From contig NC_064037.1 of the NCBI RefSeq assembly GCF_932526225.1, positions 2,170,001 through 2,234,000 of the forward strand: a DNA stretch of 64,000 nt, read 5' to 3'. Source of the stretch: Nematostella vectensis (Eukaryota; Cnidaria; Anthozoa; Actiniaria; Edwardsiidae). The position numbers were made by a program, and so were the translations under genes. This document shows, piece after piece, positions 1 through 12,470 of the stretch (position 1 is its first letter; each line of letters opens with the position of its first letter). Below the pieces are notes generated by a model. That model was given only the letters and a program-made list of their open reading frames with translations. It did no database searches and was not told the DNA's origin.

Positions 1-129
1 CATAATGAGGCACGTTCAATCTCTCGAATAACTCGAATTTACCTCTAAGAGTTGAACCATTATTCGCTTCCTTTAGCTTTTCCCGTAGCCATTCCCCATT
101 AACTAGAACTTTTTCGCAAAAATACAACG
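1..129 (-). CDS. Possible internal exon of an off-window gene
   Basis: Read on the minus strand, a good acceptor (…AAAACAG) at 130-132 is followed by an open frame of 42 codons running to the window edge. The predicted peptide includes the stretch VNGEWLREKLKEA and ends near LFERLNVPHY. Its composition is protein-like, charged and probably helical, unlike the repeat-derived frames to the right. I do not recognise the family. The upstream exon would lie to the right, beyond the minisatellite, and was not found. The call rests only on the acceptor plus the open frame, so it could be chance. Confidence 0.35.
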
Positions 130-355
130 CTGTTTTGATTGTAGTTTTGGTTCTTTATTATTCTTGAGTGAATTCCATCAAGCATATGAATACTAAGCGA
201 TATCCGTTCATGCAGAAGACGTCATATGTATGTGCAGCTAATCTGTACCAATCGACCCAGTTAACTTGAGCCCAACTCGCCTAACTAACTTGTTTCAGTA
301 TCTTAACAGAGTTTTAGGAAGCAAGGTTTTTTTATCCGGTTTTGAGGTAGTATAG

Positions 356-2304
356 ATGCGTGACAAGCCAAGAAGTGACGTGTGTGACACAAGAAGAGGC
401 ATGCGTGACAAGCCAAGAAGTGACATGCGTGACAAGCCAAGAAGTGACATGCGTGACAAGCCAGGAATGACATGCGTGACAAGCCAAGAAGTGATATGCG
501 TGACAAGCCAAGAAGTGACATGCGTGACAAGCCAAGAAGTGATATGCGTGACAAGCCAAGAAGTGATATGCGTGACAAGCAAAGAAGTTATGTGCGTGAC
601 AAGCCAAGAAGTGATGTGCGTGACAAGCCAAGAAGTGATATACGTGACAAGCCAAGAAGTGATATGCGTGACAAGCCAAGAAGTGAAATGCGTGACAAGC
701 CAAGAAGTGATATGCGTGACAAGCCAAGAAGTGATATGCGTGACAAGCCAAGAAGTGATACGCGTGACAAGCCAAGAAGTGGTATGCGTGACAAGCCAAG
801 AAGTGATATGCGTGACAAGCCAGGAATGACATGCGTGACAAGCCAAGAAGTGATATGCGTACCAAGCCAAGAAGTGACATGCGTGACAAGCCAAGAAGTG
901 ATATACGTGACAAGCCAAGAAGTGTTATGCGTGACAAGCCAAGAAGTGATATGCGTGACAAGCCAAGAATGACACGCGTGACAAGTCAAGAATGACACGC
1001 GTGACAAGCCAAGAAGTGATATACGTGACAAGCCAAGAAGTGGTATGCGTGACAAGCCAAGAAGTGATATGCGTGACAAGCCAAGAATGACACGCGTGAC
1101 AAGCCAGGAATGACATGTGTGACAAGCCAAGAAGTGATATGCGTACCAAGCCAAGAAGTGACATGCGTGACAAGCCAAGAAGTGATATACGTGACAAGCC
1201 AAGAAGTGATATACGTGACAAGCCAAGAAGTGATATGCGTGACAAGCCAAGAAGCGAAATGCGTGACACGCCAAGAAGCGAAATGCGTGACACGCCAAGA
1301 AGTGACATGCGTGACAAGCCGAGAAGTGATATGCGTGACAAGCCAAGAAGTGAAATGCGTGACAAGCCAAGAAGTGATGTGCGTGAAAAGCCAAGAAGTG
1401 ATATACGTGACAAGCCATGAAGTTATATGCGTGACAAGCCAAGAAGTTATATGCGTGACAAGCCAAGAAGCGAAATGCGTGACAAGCCAAGAAGTGACAT
1501 GCGTGACAAGCCAAGAAGTGATATACGTGACAAGCCATGAAGTGATATGCGTGACAAGCCAAGAAGTTATATGCGTGACAAGCCAAGAAGCGAAATGCGT
1601 GACAAGCCAAGAAGTGATATGCGTGACAAGCCAAGAAGTGATATGCGTGACAAGCCAAGAAGTGAAATGCGTGACAAGCCAAGAAGTGATATGCGTGACA
1701 AGCCAAGAGATGATATGCGTGACAAGCCAAGAAGTGTTATGCGTGACAAGCCAAGAAGTGATATGCGTGACAAGCCAAGAATGACACGCGTGACAAGCCA
1801 AGAAGTGATATGCGTGACAAGCCAGGAATGATAAGCGTGACAAGCCAAGAAGTTATATGCGTGACAAGCCAAGAAGCGAAATGCGTGACAAGCCAAGAAG
1901 TGACATGCGTGACAAGCCAAGAAGTGATATGCGTGACAAGCCAAGAAGTGATATGCGTGACAAGCCAAGAAGTGATATGCGTGACAAGCCAAGAGATGAT
2001 ATGCGTGACAAGCCAAGAAGTGATACGCGTGACAAGCCAAGAAGTGGTATGCGTGACAAGCCAAGAAGTGATATGCGTGACAAGCCAGGAATGACATGCG
2101 TGACAAGCCAAGAAGTGATATGCGCACCAAGCCAAGAAGTGACATGCGTGACAAGCCAAGAAGTGATATACGTGACAAGCCAAGAAGTGTTATGCGTGAC
2201 AAGCCAAGAAGTGATATGCGTGACAAGCCAAGAATGACACGCGTGACAAGCCAAGAATGACACGCGTGACAAGCCAAGAAGTGATATGCGTGACAAGCCA
2301 AGAA
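356..2304. repeat. 24-bp minisatellite, about 80 units
   Basis: This is a tandem array of a 24-bp unit (ATGCGTGACAAGCCAAGAAG plus TGAT). Occasional 23-bp variants containing AATGACACGC shift the frame. Point variants recur in blocks (TATACG, GAAATG, ACCAAG), which indicates block-wise amplification. Because the unit is a multiple of three and lacks stops, long open frames appear on both strands; these are repeat artefacts, not genes. A seed-like match to the unit occurs inside the unique segments at 2423-2440 and 3036-3053. Confidence 0.97.
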
Positions 2305-3211
2305 ATGCCATGGACTTTCTTAGTAGAATGATTACAGCGTCAAAAAGCTACAGAAGAACACAACTATCTCACTAAAATGGCTACCTGGCTGTAGATAGCA
2401 TTCACACATTGGTTTCGACGTGCGTGACAAGCCAAGATAGATGCGTGACTGGGGATTTCTCGTGGAATGAGAAGCGCGCCAAAAACCTACAGGAAAACCC
2501 CGTGCGGTGACATTAAAAACAAGCTCATCGCAGCTTGCAACTTGCCGAATGCCGAGGATAGGTTCATAGATAACCACAGTCACGTCTTTGGCTAAAAAGT
2601 GAAGTGAAGTGAAATGCGTGACAAGCCAAGAAGTGATACGCGTGACAAGCCAAGAAGTGGTATGCGTGACAAGCCAAGAAGTGATATGCGTGACAAGCCA
2701 GGAATGACATGCGTGACAAGCCAAGAAGTGATATGCGTGCCAAGCCAAGAAGTGACATGCGTGACAAGCCAAGAAGTGATATACGTGACAAGCCAAGAAG
2801 TGTTATGCGTGACAAGCCAAGAAGTGATATGCGTGACAAGCCAATAATGATACGCGTGACAAGCAAAGAATGACACGCGTGACAAGCCAAGAAGTGATAT
2901 GCGTGACAAGCCAAGAAATGCCATGGAATTTCTTAGTAGAATGATTACAGCGTCAAAAAGCTACAGAAGAACACAACTATCTCACTAAAATGGCGACCTG
3001 GCTGTAGATAGCATTCACACATTGGTTTCGACGTGCGTGACAAGCCAAGATAGATGCGTGACTGGGGATTTCTCGTGGAATGAGAAGCGCGCCAAAAACC
3101 TGCAGGAAAACCCCGTGCGGTGACATTAAAAACAAGTTCATCGCAGCTTGCAACTTGCCGAATGCCGAGGATAGGTTTATAGATAACCACAGTCACGTCT
3201 TTGGCTAAAAA
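2305..3211. repeat. 613-bp segmental duplication of array edge plus unique segment
   Basis: A unique segment of about 294 bp at 2305-2598 recurs at 2918-3211 with only a few mismatches. The minisatellite units between the copies (2618-2917) match those upstream of the first copy at the same 613-bp offset. The duplicated block therefore spans roughly 2005-2598 and 2618-3211. On the minus strand each unique segment has an open frame of about 80 codons (e.g. 2945-3196) containing FNVTARGFP. It is not recognised and may be old coding or transposon sequence. Confidence 0.9.
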
Positions 3212-5089
3212 AGAACAGTCTCTGAGGATAAACTATTCAAATATCATCGGAGCTCTATGTTCATTTGAGTGTACTTTGAATTATTTGGTATTGTCTCTTT
3301 TTTAACTTGATATGGTTCATGTCGATAATGATCTGAAACAAGAGCTAAAAGGATTTTTCGAGACGAACAAAGCTATTAACTAAGGTGCTTCATTTGGAAT
3401 CGCGTGTCATGTCGTCAATAGAAAGACTAATTTAAAAACAAAGCATTAGATAATCGTATTCCAGTTATCTTAAACGGCTGAGCTGAGCTACAACTATTAA
3501 ACGAATCTATTCTGTGCGACGAACCCAGAACTTTGATCCTTATAAATCTAGTGAGATCCGCAATAGATATCACCTGTGTTCGTGCTGTGAGCAATTCAGT
3601 CATGCCAGTATTAAGGACATAAGAGAAAGGTCAAATAACTGCAAATACTAGCTACACTCCATCCAAAGAACACCGTACATTGGAAACAATCCATCTATCA
3701 CTACCAGTACCAATTACAGCTATGGTGTTGATATTATCGCTACAAAGTACACTATAATTTCCCGTCTATTTACGCCTTGATCAAGCGGCTTATCAATTGA
3801 AAGAGTGACGAGATTTCTAAGTTAAGTTCTTCTACAGCCTCGCGTGACTTGAGACAAAACAAAACGTTCTCAAGATGATGAGACGTTACAGGTAAGGCCT
3901 AATTAATAAGAACAAATTAAATATACCTCTTTCTGACAAGCTTTGAAGCAGTTAGGCCAAAGGTGATGTCACCTGAAAAACAAAAAGAACCAATAAGCCC
4001 GACTGATATAAAAACAATAAGCAATAGTATTTGTTAAAACAACCATAAAAAAGCTTAAAGAATAAGCATGGATAATCACCTTGTTGGCTGGCTCCTAAGA
4101 TGTATCAACCTCTCTGTAAGCTGAGGTTTTAGAAGTGGACTTACCAACTCTCTCGCGCACTGCTTTCTAACCGTGCGGCTGGTCCCTTGCCCGCTCTCGG
4201 TTTACAAGGCGCGGATTAACGCATTCAATTGCAACACGATCTTCAGGTCTTACACATGTCAAACTTGTCGGCGCAGCAAGGCACCAAGCATGAGAAAAGG
4301 GAGGGGAGGGGGAGGAGAGGGGGAGGGAAGAAAAAGGAGCGAGAAGATGTCTTCTGCGTACTGTTGGTTTTGTTGGGTTACGAGACAGTTTTATCAAACG
4401 ACACCTTAGTTTGGCTGGTTGTTCGATAAGTCGGCCGCGCCATCACTGGGTAAGCGTTCACCCCCGTTCTTCAGATAAAATGTTACAATTTATAACTTGG
4501 AAAACAAATTATTCTAGTAGAAACGACATCAAACTTACTTGCAGGTACCTTTATTTGAATGCTATTATTATACATTTATAATATTGGCATCTTTATATAT
4601 ACAATCTACTCAAACTGTGATGGAAAGGTCGATTATCTTGCATGTTCAGGAAACAAATGTTTTCCTAGGAACTAGCATAACGTGTGTCTCCGCCCTTAGT
4701 GGGTGGTATTTCAGACTTACACTAAGGACGGCTGTGCAGAAACCTTATCAGTCGTAAAGGAATGGCGAAGAGGCTCTTCTAGTAAACAAGAAACATACAG
4801 AGAAACCTCATGTGATAACGAAACACAATTGTCTGAGTTGTGAAGCTTTCCGCCGCGTCAGTTGGTCGCTTCGCTCCCTCGTTTACCCCAGTTCTCACAC
4901 ATGACATGTCAAACCTTAGAAAAGGAGATTTATGGGAATCATTCATCTGCCAGGCCAGGCTGCTCCCCCTTTGTACATTTTATGTTCAAAGATCCTCCCT
5001 TTTTGCAAATTTTCAGCCCCCCCCCCCCTCCCCCTTTCCCACTCATCCTCCCTCTTCTAAATAATGAAGGGTCTTTTAGCTTATGACCA
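3212..5089. other. Intergenic, no gene seen
   Basis: AT-rich DNA downstream of the fibrinogen-domain gene, which is on the minus strand and ends at 5090. It contains short purine- and pyrimidine-rich runs (4290-4340 and 5018-5050) and only short frames with no recognisable protein. No RNA gene was seen. Confidence 0.6.
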
Positions 5090-8000
5090 TTATTGAGAGC
5101 CAGGGAAATTAACCGGTCTCATCTTCATCTCACTGTGCTTCAAATTCACAGTCCAAGTATTCCAGGCGATGCCATGGCCACTGTGAAGGTGGTAAGGCCC
5201 GTTCAAGCTGGAGTCGAAGCAGGATATAAACCACCACGCTGCATGATACGTAACTGCGCAGTTTCTACTATTTGCATCGTTGTCACGGTCCTTAGTCGAG
5301 AAGGGACGCCCATGATGCTTCTTCATCGCATCACCGGCATCTCCTGTGATGCAAACATCGTTTATCAGCAGCTCTATCTAGCCTACCTGTAGGCTTTGAT
5401 AGTCGAAAACCGGCACGAAAATCCCCGAAAACACGGAGTTCGCATAACCAGGCCGCCATCTTGGATAACGCGCTCAGCAAAAATGCGCATTTTTTCTCCC
5501 CCTCCCCCTGCGGAGCGCGTTATCCAAGATGGCGGCCGGGTTATGCGAACTCCGTGTTTTCGGGGTTTTTCGTGCCGGTTTTCGACTATCAAAGCCTACA
5601 GGTAGGTTACAGCTCTATCCTATAGGAGACATTCAGAACTGCTATTTTATTCTTGATTATGATGGAGGCATCCTAGAAACAGGCCCGTAGGGGGTTGGGG
5701 TGGGAGTTGTTCGGTATAGGGGAGCGCCTAGCCTGCTTGCAGGCGGTGCTCGGTTATCATCGCGGAAACCCCTCTCCGTTCGATGATCGGGCGCCATATT
5801 GTATTCTAAGCCGCACTCATCGCGGAAAACCCTGAATACCGGCGCCCGATCATCGAACGGAGAGGGTTTTCCGCGATAATAACCGAGCACCGCCTGCAAG
5901 CAGGCTAGGGAGCGCCTATTTTGTTTTGTTTCTTTTTCAAGTGCGTATTATAAAACACAAAAACCAATTAATAAGCTAAGGCTTTTACAATTTTAAATTT
6001 GGGCTTATTTGGACTTTTTGAGCTTTAAAAACGCACCTTCTTCATCCACTTCAGAAGTAGTCTCCCTCGCAGGCGTTCTGGACTAGTCACGCCCGGCGGG
6101 GAACTCCAGTAACTGTTAATGGAGCGATGCCTAGAGTGACGAGACCAGAACGGCTGCGAGGAAGAATACTTTACAACCCGACCATAGTCTGAATTATCCT
6201 TGATACATATTGTAACAAGCACGAAAAGCTTTAAAGTTACAACTGAATTCACCTGAATAGCTCCCGAGGCGAAGAGTATATTTGTTGTCCTCATCGGACA
6301 CGGCAAAGTAGCTGTACTTAGCGTGCTTGGTGGCCATGTCCGAGTTTGTCATTTCTACACGGAGACTCGTATTCTCGGTCTGATGTGTCAACAAATGGAT
6401 CTTGTCCAAACCGAGCCAGAACTCTCCAGTCTCAATGCCGAAGCCCTGCTTGTAGTCAGCCCAGCCGAGATAGAAGTCCACGGACCCATCTAGTCTTCTC
6501 TGAAACACGGTCCATCCCCCGCCATCTGTTGTCTGGTCACAGTACACCTAAACGATGAGAAAGAGTGAGTGAAGATGAGTGTCAAAGATCTCGTAAAATC
6601 AATGTATACATGTTATGTATACATTAATATACACACCAATGTACATTATCACCTTGAAGTCTTCGACTCTGGTAATGGCCCCCCTATTCACACTATCCCT
6701 GTTATCTTACACTGAACGAGGGTGAGCCATTGGATCGTTGGGGTGGGTGGTGGGGGGGGGGGGGAAATAGCTGAAAATATATTTTTTTTGCAAGAAAAAT
6801 GCCAAAAAAAAACACGATTAATCAGCTTGGTAAGAGATTTTTTTCTATAGCAAATCCTAATAACCCCTTCCTCTCGACCCCTCCCCCTCAAATATCAAGT
6901 GGTTCGAATTGTTCCCCCTTAAAGCTCGTAAACACAGCCCTAACCTTGAAGGCGTCGAATTCTCCTTCTGGGTGAATTGTGTATACACCGTTACTCTTTC
7001 CTCCAAACTTCAGCACATCTGCACAGTTCTTCGGACCTTTTATACCTATTTAGCAAAATGACTTTCATCACTATACAATATATTCTTTGCAATTACTCTC
7101 GATAGTTACTAAACGGAATTCTGCGGTCAACAGCATTTTTCTGATTTCAATTGAGCTTGAAATGTTTAGGCCTGCTTTGTTTCATACTGATATGTACAAG
7201 TTGGAGATTTTCCCTTGTTATAGGCAAACCCGAATTATCTTTATTTTTCATTTGGTTCATTTTAACTGATTCATTCCTGTGTCCAAGTATAAAAGGCGAA
7301 GCCCACGCACAGTTGTCAGTGTTCGTTGTAGCGATAACAACTCTCTGTATCCACCAAACACTAAATAACTTTCCTTTTCTTCAAGAGATGGCTTCAAGAG
7401 ATGGAATAAGCCAGAGTTTAAGAAAAGACGCGGGGAGACTGGGTCGAATCGATCGAATTGGACCAAATGAACGATTTTGACGAAGAGATTGTATGGCGGT
7501 CTTGGAGAAAAATCCTCTACAAAGCCGTCGCACAAGATATGGGAAAATCAATCACATTCATGTGTTGAACAGTCATTGTTTTACCTTTCGACCGCGTTTT
7601 GTTATGAAATGAGAGAATGAGAAATTTTTTTACGGATAGATTTACTACGTACAGTGAGCTGATTTGGTCGACTTCCGCTCGCAAAACACCGATGAAAACA
7701 CGCAACAACAATTAACTTTGGAACCTCAGATAAAAAGAAAATAATTTTTGTCCAAGAAATTCAAGTAATATTTTTGCTAAACATCTAAGAACAATATTGA
7801 TTTGAATTTTACGGGATAAAATTTCAAACGGCATTTCTACCGATACATTGTATACTCCGGTTCGGAGTGCGCAGATAAACTCCCCTTCCCTTGAGCCGCT
7901 TCGCAGGCTACGGATAAACTTTTACAGTATTTGAGTAAAGGAATGACTCAGGGTACTCAGAAAATCGCTCCGTAGAAATACCTTTTGCGCCTTATTCATC

Positions 8001-9893
8001 CCAAATTGCCCCCTATACGAAGTGCAATAAAGTCCTCACGTGTGGCAATGAATGATTTCACCATAAGGATTTTTCTCCAAGACCGCAATACAAACTCTTG
8101 GTCCGAAAGAGCCCAGTCCCTCACGGCATTTCTTTATATACTAAAACACTTATACCATTTCCATTTCGGCGGATAGAAGCTTTAAAAATATCTAAACCAG
8201 GTTGTGTGATACTTAGATAAAAATAGTTTCATAAATTTTACGAGTTTAGAGCGAGATAAGTTGTTTGTCTTTTAATTTTTCATCGATAGTAACTCATTGA
8301 TATGCTTAGTTCAAATACTTTCTTTAATGAATGAAAAGAGGAAAAAAAAATTTCGTTTTATTTCATTTATAGAGCCTGGGTTTTTTAAAGAAAAAGATAC
8401 GTTACTTTGTCAACATTAACATTTTGAAACAACTATATTATTCACTTGTTTTCCCCCATATAACTTACGGGATTTTAGTATGGGGCAACACCTATAGTAC
8501 AAAACTAAAACCTCTCTTTATAATGCAAAAACGTGCGATACGAATTATGACTTTTTCTAAATTCGATGCCCCATCTTCCCCCATCTTCAAAAAACTAGGA
8601 CTTCTCAAGGTTAAAGATATAGTTTACTTCCACACAGCCCTATTTATGTACCAATACCACTCTGGAACTCTCCCCACAACTTTTGACTCTTTCTTTCATA
8701 TAATTTCCCACAAATACAACACCCGACTTTCTGCCAAATCTAGTTACACCCTACCTAAAGCACGCACCAACTACGTGAAATTCAACATCCGATTTAGAGG
8801 TGTACAAATTTGGAACGAACTCACCAAAAATGACAAAGACCTAAATATGAAATCCTTCAAAAAAAAAAATTATCAGACGACATGGTCGCCACCTATTAAC
8901 CCACTCACATCTTCACCTGTAACCAATACTATCACCTAATTCTTGGCCATATATTCCTTCCTTCCTTTTGTCTTTTACTGTTTCCGCTCTGCTTGTACCA
9001 GCTTGTATTCTTGTCGTATCCTTGTTGTATCCTTGTCGTGTCTCTATATCTGTGTTTTTCTCGTACGTTCTTGCTTATGCACACAGCCTCCAGATCTCCA
9101 AACTAGGATTTTTCCCTAACATTTAAGTGCACCCTAGCCCGTTTGGCTCTCAAGCTATTCTAGGGTGCCCGCACCGAAGCATTGCCCCCCCTTGGTATGC
9201 AACTCTAGGTTGTTGTTTTTTTCTCCTCTCCCTCTCAATATATATATGAATATAAAAAGAAAAAAAAGAAAAAGACCGAGTAATATTATATCTCTATTGA
9301 AAAAAAAACAACCTATGCAACACTTAATTTTGTGTGCAAATAAAAGATGTTACTATTACTATTTTAAGAACAGCTGCGCGGGACATCAAAAGCTAGACGC
9401 TAACAAAATTACCATATCGCTCATTATATTCTAGTACTACCGTTTTATACTAAAAACATACAAATAGTCTTGTTTTCGAATTTCGATGGTAAAATCTACC
9501 TTGGTAATATTTTTTTTTACTACGGCCCTGTGATAATGCGTGAATTTGTATGTCTTTAGAAATTCTTCACTGACACGGGTTATGACACCTACCCTCACGA
9601 ATGTTGGCGTAGATCGCGTTCCTGTCTCCCTTCACTTTTTCTGGATACATGGTCTTGGTGGCGTTATTCAGGTCACACTTGTTTTCCAACTTCCAGTAGT
9701 TGACGCTAAGACACTTTTCATCTTCATCACACTTGACGTTGCATTCGCCGAGGTTTGCTACGTCAACCGTCTTGTACGCTGAGTCTACTAAAGCCGTGTT
9801 GGGCTCTGAGTATTGGGCACACTGCCCTGAGGCTGAACGGTGTAGGTAGATTCCCCAAAGGAGAACGGTGGTTAGATAGGCGACAGGAGACAT
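5090..9893 (-). CDS. Secreted PAN/apple plus fibrinogen C-terminal domain protein
   Basis: Four exons join in phase: 9893-9593, 7045-6945, 6547-6253 and 5343-5090, giving 951 nt and 316 aa. All introns are GT-AG. Residues 1-23 are a signal peptide (MSPVAYLTTVLLWGIYL…SGQC). Residues 24-100 form a PAN/apple-like cysteine domain containing CNVKCDEDEKCLSVNYW. Residues about 107-312 are a complete fibrinogen-related domain: NCADVLKFGGKSNGVYTI, then GGGWTVFQRR, GEFWLGLDKIHLLT, the calcium-site segment STKDRDND, NCAVTYHAAWWF, and the EMKMRPV end. Proteins of this kind (FREPs, ficolins, tachylectin-like lectins) are secreted and bind carbohydrate or acetyl groups; a recognition role here is inferred. 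Intron 1 holds a LINE tail and intron 3 two foldback elements. The final exon starts after CACAG at 5344-5345, the only acceptor that restores the domain frame. Confidence 0.88.
5379..5609. mobile_element. Foldback MITE, MULE-like, with 10-bp target duplication
   Basis: Two arms of about 95 bp are near-perfect inverted repeats around a short T/C-rich centre. The ends read TAGCCTACCTGTAGGC and, reversed, TAACCTACCTGTAGGC. The element is flanked by the direct repeat CAGCTCTATC at 5369-5378 and 5610-5619. Long terminal inverted repeats with 9-11-bp target duplications are typical of Mutator-like (MULE) non-autonomous elements. It lies in the last intron of the fibrinogen-domain gene. The 69-codon frames on both strands are mirror images of the arms and do not code. 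Confidence 0.88.
5729..5907. mobile_element. Second foldback MITE of the same type, 9-bp target duplication
   Basis: This inverted repeat has arms of about 75 bp. Both ends read TAGCCTGCTTGCAGGCGGTG, closely similar to the ends of the element 120 bp to the left (consensus TARCCTRCYTGYAGGC). The flanking 9-bp direct repeats are GGGAGCGCC at 5720-5728 and 5908-5916. The inner arms contain CGATCATCGAACGGAGAGG and its mirror. It has no coding capacity and sits in the same intron as the first element. Confidence 0.87.
8390..9365 (+). mobile_element. 5'-truncated LINE tail (Jockey/CR1-L2-like)
   Basis: The frame at 8424-8939 encodes the C-terminal end of a non-LTR reverse transcriptase: YYSLVFPHITYGILVWGNTY, then QKRAIRIMTF, and ARTNYVKFNIRFRGVQIWN. 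A 3' UTR of about 400 bp follows, ending in short ATTACT-like repeats near 9348-9362, as in CR1/L2-type elements. Everything upstream of the thumb region is missing, so this is a dead 5'-truncated copy. It lies antisense in intron 1 of the fibrinogen-domain gene. The LINE at 60964-62583 belongs to the same family. Confidence 0.85.
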
Positions 9894-12229
9894 GCCAAAA
9901 AACTTAACTCTTCTCTAAAATGATTTCTGGCAAACACACCTATTTTGTTCACTGGATATTTCGTTAATTATTAATTAACGCGCAAGCTGTGAAAAATAAT
10001 AATTTCTTTAACTGCACACACAAACGGGTATTATTCTAGTTAGTGCGCTCGTTACTAGGGTAACTAATTATGCAGACATCCACGACTTGTTCTAATGAAA
10101 CATTTCGAGCAAATAGAATCCGTTTCAAGAAAATGTAAAAATTATAATACAGAAAATGATCCAATAAACGCCCCCTATGTAAGCTCCTTATTCGATTTTT
10201 ACCGCAAATACGATGGCGATATCAAAGAATTATTTGGTAAGTATGACGACTTATGATCCGATTTTTTACGGGGTTTGCTTATCATGGCTTTCGAAGTTTG
10301 TCATTTGATAATAAAAGAACTCGGATAATCAAACTAGCCCCACCCTCACCTAAGGGCAAAGCGAAAGGTATTCAAACAGCCCAAATCCTATTGCCTGACG
10401 TTTTTTGTAAGGCTTTGTTTATAAATGCAACTGAGCGAAATAACTTTATGAAGGGAAGACAAAGACCAAATTCCTAAAATGACGGGTAAATAATAAGCAT
10501 TCAATAGATCTCTGTGTTATTTGATGAGACTTGTATGAGACTGTATAAAGGGAAATGAATAAAATCAATCCAAATAATCTCATTTCTCTGTCCCGCTTCT
10601 CGGCCCTTCTAATATCACACAAAAAATTGTTATTTTTTATTCCATACTGGGTTTGCAGTATTTTATATGTTTCCACAGTAATGTCCAGTCCAGAACTACT
10701 ATGATTGCAAATCATTGCACAAGAAATAAGACAAAATTGATTGCTACATGATTTTTAACCAAGTCTAACACAGTCATGAAGGAGACACACAAATTCTTTA
10801 GAAATCAGTGGGCTCCAGTGAATACTGCAGTGTACTTAAATGCAGAAGCTATTGTTAGGGAGAAGCAGGAGATCATAAATTCTGTATAGTTCACTAAATG
10901 TTAATACATGAGCAGTAATCTTTTCAGTAGCTATTATCATGGCCACCACTTAGACCCAAATAGCTTACTGGTTATGTACAGGAATGCAGCTCGGGGTGAG
11001 CACACGGGTTGTGCCCCTCCCACTCAACCCCCAAAAGCAGCCTTTTCTAAAATATACTTATTTTCCATTATATTTATGACTGCACATCCCATCCACAGCT
11101 AATCAGATTGTTTTTTTTTATGGTTTTTAGACTTCACCTTTCCTTTTCTAGACATACAATGCCTTCAATTAAAAAAATTCTTTTGTTTAATAAAATAAGA
11201 CTACAAGCTATTTGTTTTTGTTCTATTTATAAAACAAACAGAGAAACCACGAAACAAAGGGTTAGTGATCAGCCAAGACAGTGGCTGCAAAGAAAAGGGT
11301 TTTTTTCATAAACCTGGCTTATTGATAATGTGTGAGCTGCCCCACACAAATCTAAAAGAATATAGATTTAACCCTTGCAATTAAATGACCCACCAATCTA
11401 TGAGCTCAAGCATTTCAATACTCCACGAGAACTTCTAGTAATTAACTAATAAAGGCTCCCCTCTATTTAATGCCCTCACCTACCCTCCCTCCCAGCTTAA
11501 AAACAAACATCATAGGAATTCCGGTAATAAAAATTCATGTAGATAATCTTAGTATCGAAATCCACGAAAATGACAGACAGTGGCCATGCCAGACAGTAAC
11601 CAAAATGCCATATGAACAAGGTTTGTTTTAAATAAAACATGTCTCGAAAAGTATCCAACTACAACTATTTGGCGCATCGATCTCGCAAAGCCTCAAATGA
11701 TATTTCCCGGCATGACCTTACTCTCGGTTAGTAAGTAGTTATTAATCACGTGTGGAGCTTGCCATGCGCACTAGCACCGCATACATGTAGTGTGTTGCCA
11801 CTGTAGTCATTAGCAACCATATAAACATTCGTAGTTCACGGCAGCCCAAGGGTAACTGGTCGGAGCACAAATGTTGGTAGGTCACTCCTCGTACACCCAT
11901 TGGATATATCCTTATAAGGCAATCTTGAAATGGGTTTCAATGGTTTTATTTTTGGATTTCCCTAGGGCTTGCAGACATAGACTCGCATAAAAAAGGTGAG
12001 GAACAAGTTGAATTCAGCTGTGTGAAGACGGTTGTAACAGCGCAAATAGACGCTTAACCTTTACCCCACAAGTCTTCAAGTCATTGTTATAAGCTTAATC
12101 ATCTAGAGGAAGGGATGTCTGAGATTTGATCGAGAAGTATGTCATTTTGCGGCCGAGGGCAAAAAGGGGGGGGGGGGGGGTATTTGCACGCCTCCTAGGG
12201 GAACTGATAATGTCCAAACAATTTTGAAG
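9894..12229. other. Intergenic, upstream of the fibrinogen-domain gene
   Basis: AT-rich DNA containing only short unrelated frames. It must hold the promoter of the minus-strand gene starting at 9893, but no confident core element was recognised. A homopolymer G run lies at 12166-12181. Confidence 0.55.
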
Positions 12230-12470
12230 TACCGACAGGGCTTATGTGTTACTAGGTTTGATTGCCGACAGGGCTTATGTGTTACTAGGTTTGATTGCCG
12301 ACATAGCTTATGTGTTACTAGGTTTGATTGCCGACAGGGCTTATGTGTTACTAGGTTTGATTGTCGACATGGCTTATGTGTTACTAGGTTTGATCGCCGA
12401 CAGGGCTTATGTGTTACTAGGTTTGATTGCCGACATGGCTTATGGGTTACTAGGTTTGATTGCCCGTAAG
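12230..12470. repeat. 33-bp minisatellite, about 7 units
   Basis: Tandem copies of a 33-bp unit (GACAGGGCTTATGTGTTACT plus AGGTTTGATTGCC), 90% or more identical. The unit is a multiple of three, so open frames run through it on both strands; I regard these as artefacts. It lies between the fibrinogen-domain gene and the 3' end of the receptor gene. Confidence 0.95.

Noticed and set aside
356..2304. CRISPR array
   Set aside because: Units are contiguous without unique spacers, and the genome is clearly eukaryotic.
295..2311. Long open frames on both strands, up to 380 codons, in the 24-bp array
   Set aside because: The unit is divisible by three and stop-free in several frames; the composition is purely periodic and frames overlap on both strands.
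5383..5605. Two 69-codon frames with nearly the same sequence on opposite strands
   Set aside because: They are the two arms of a foldback transposon read in each direction.
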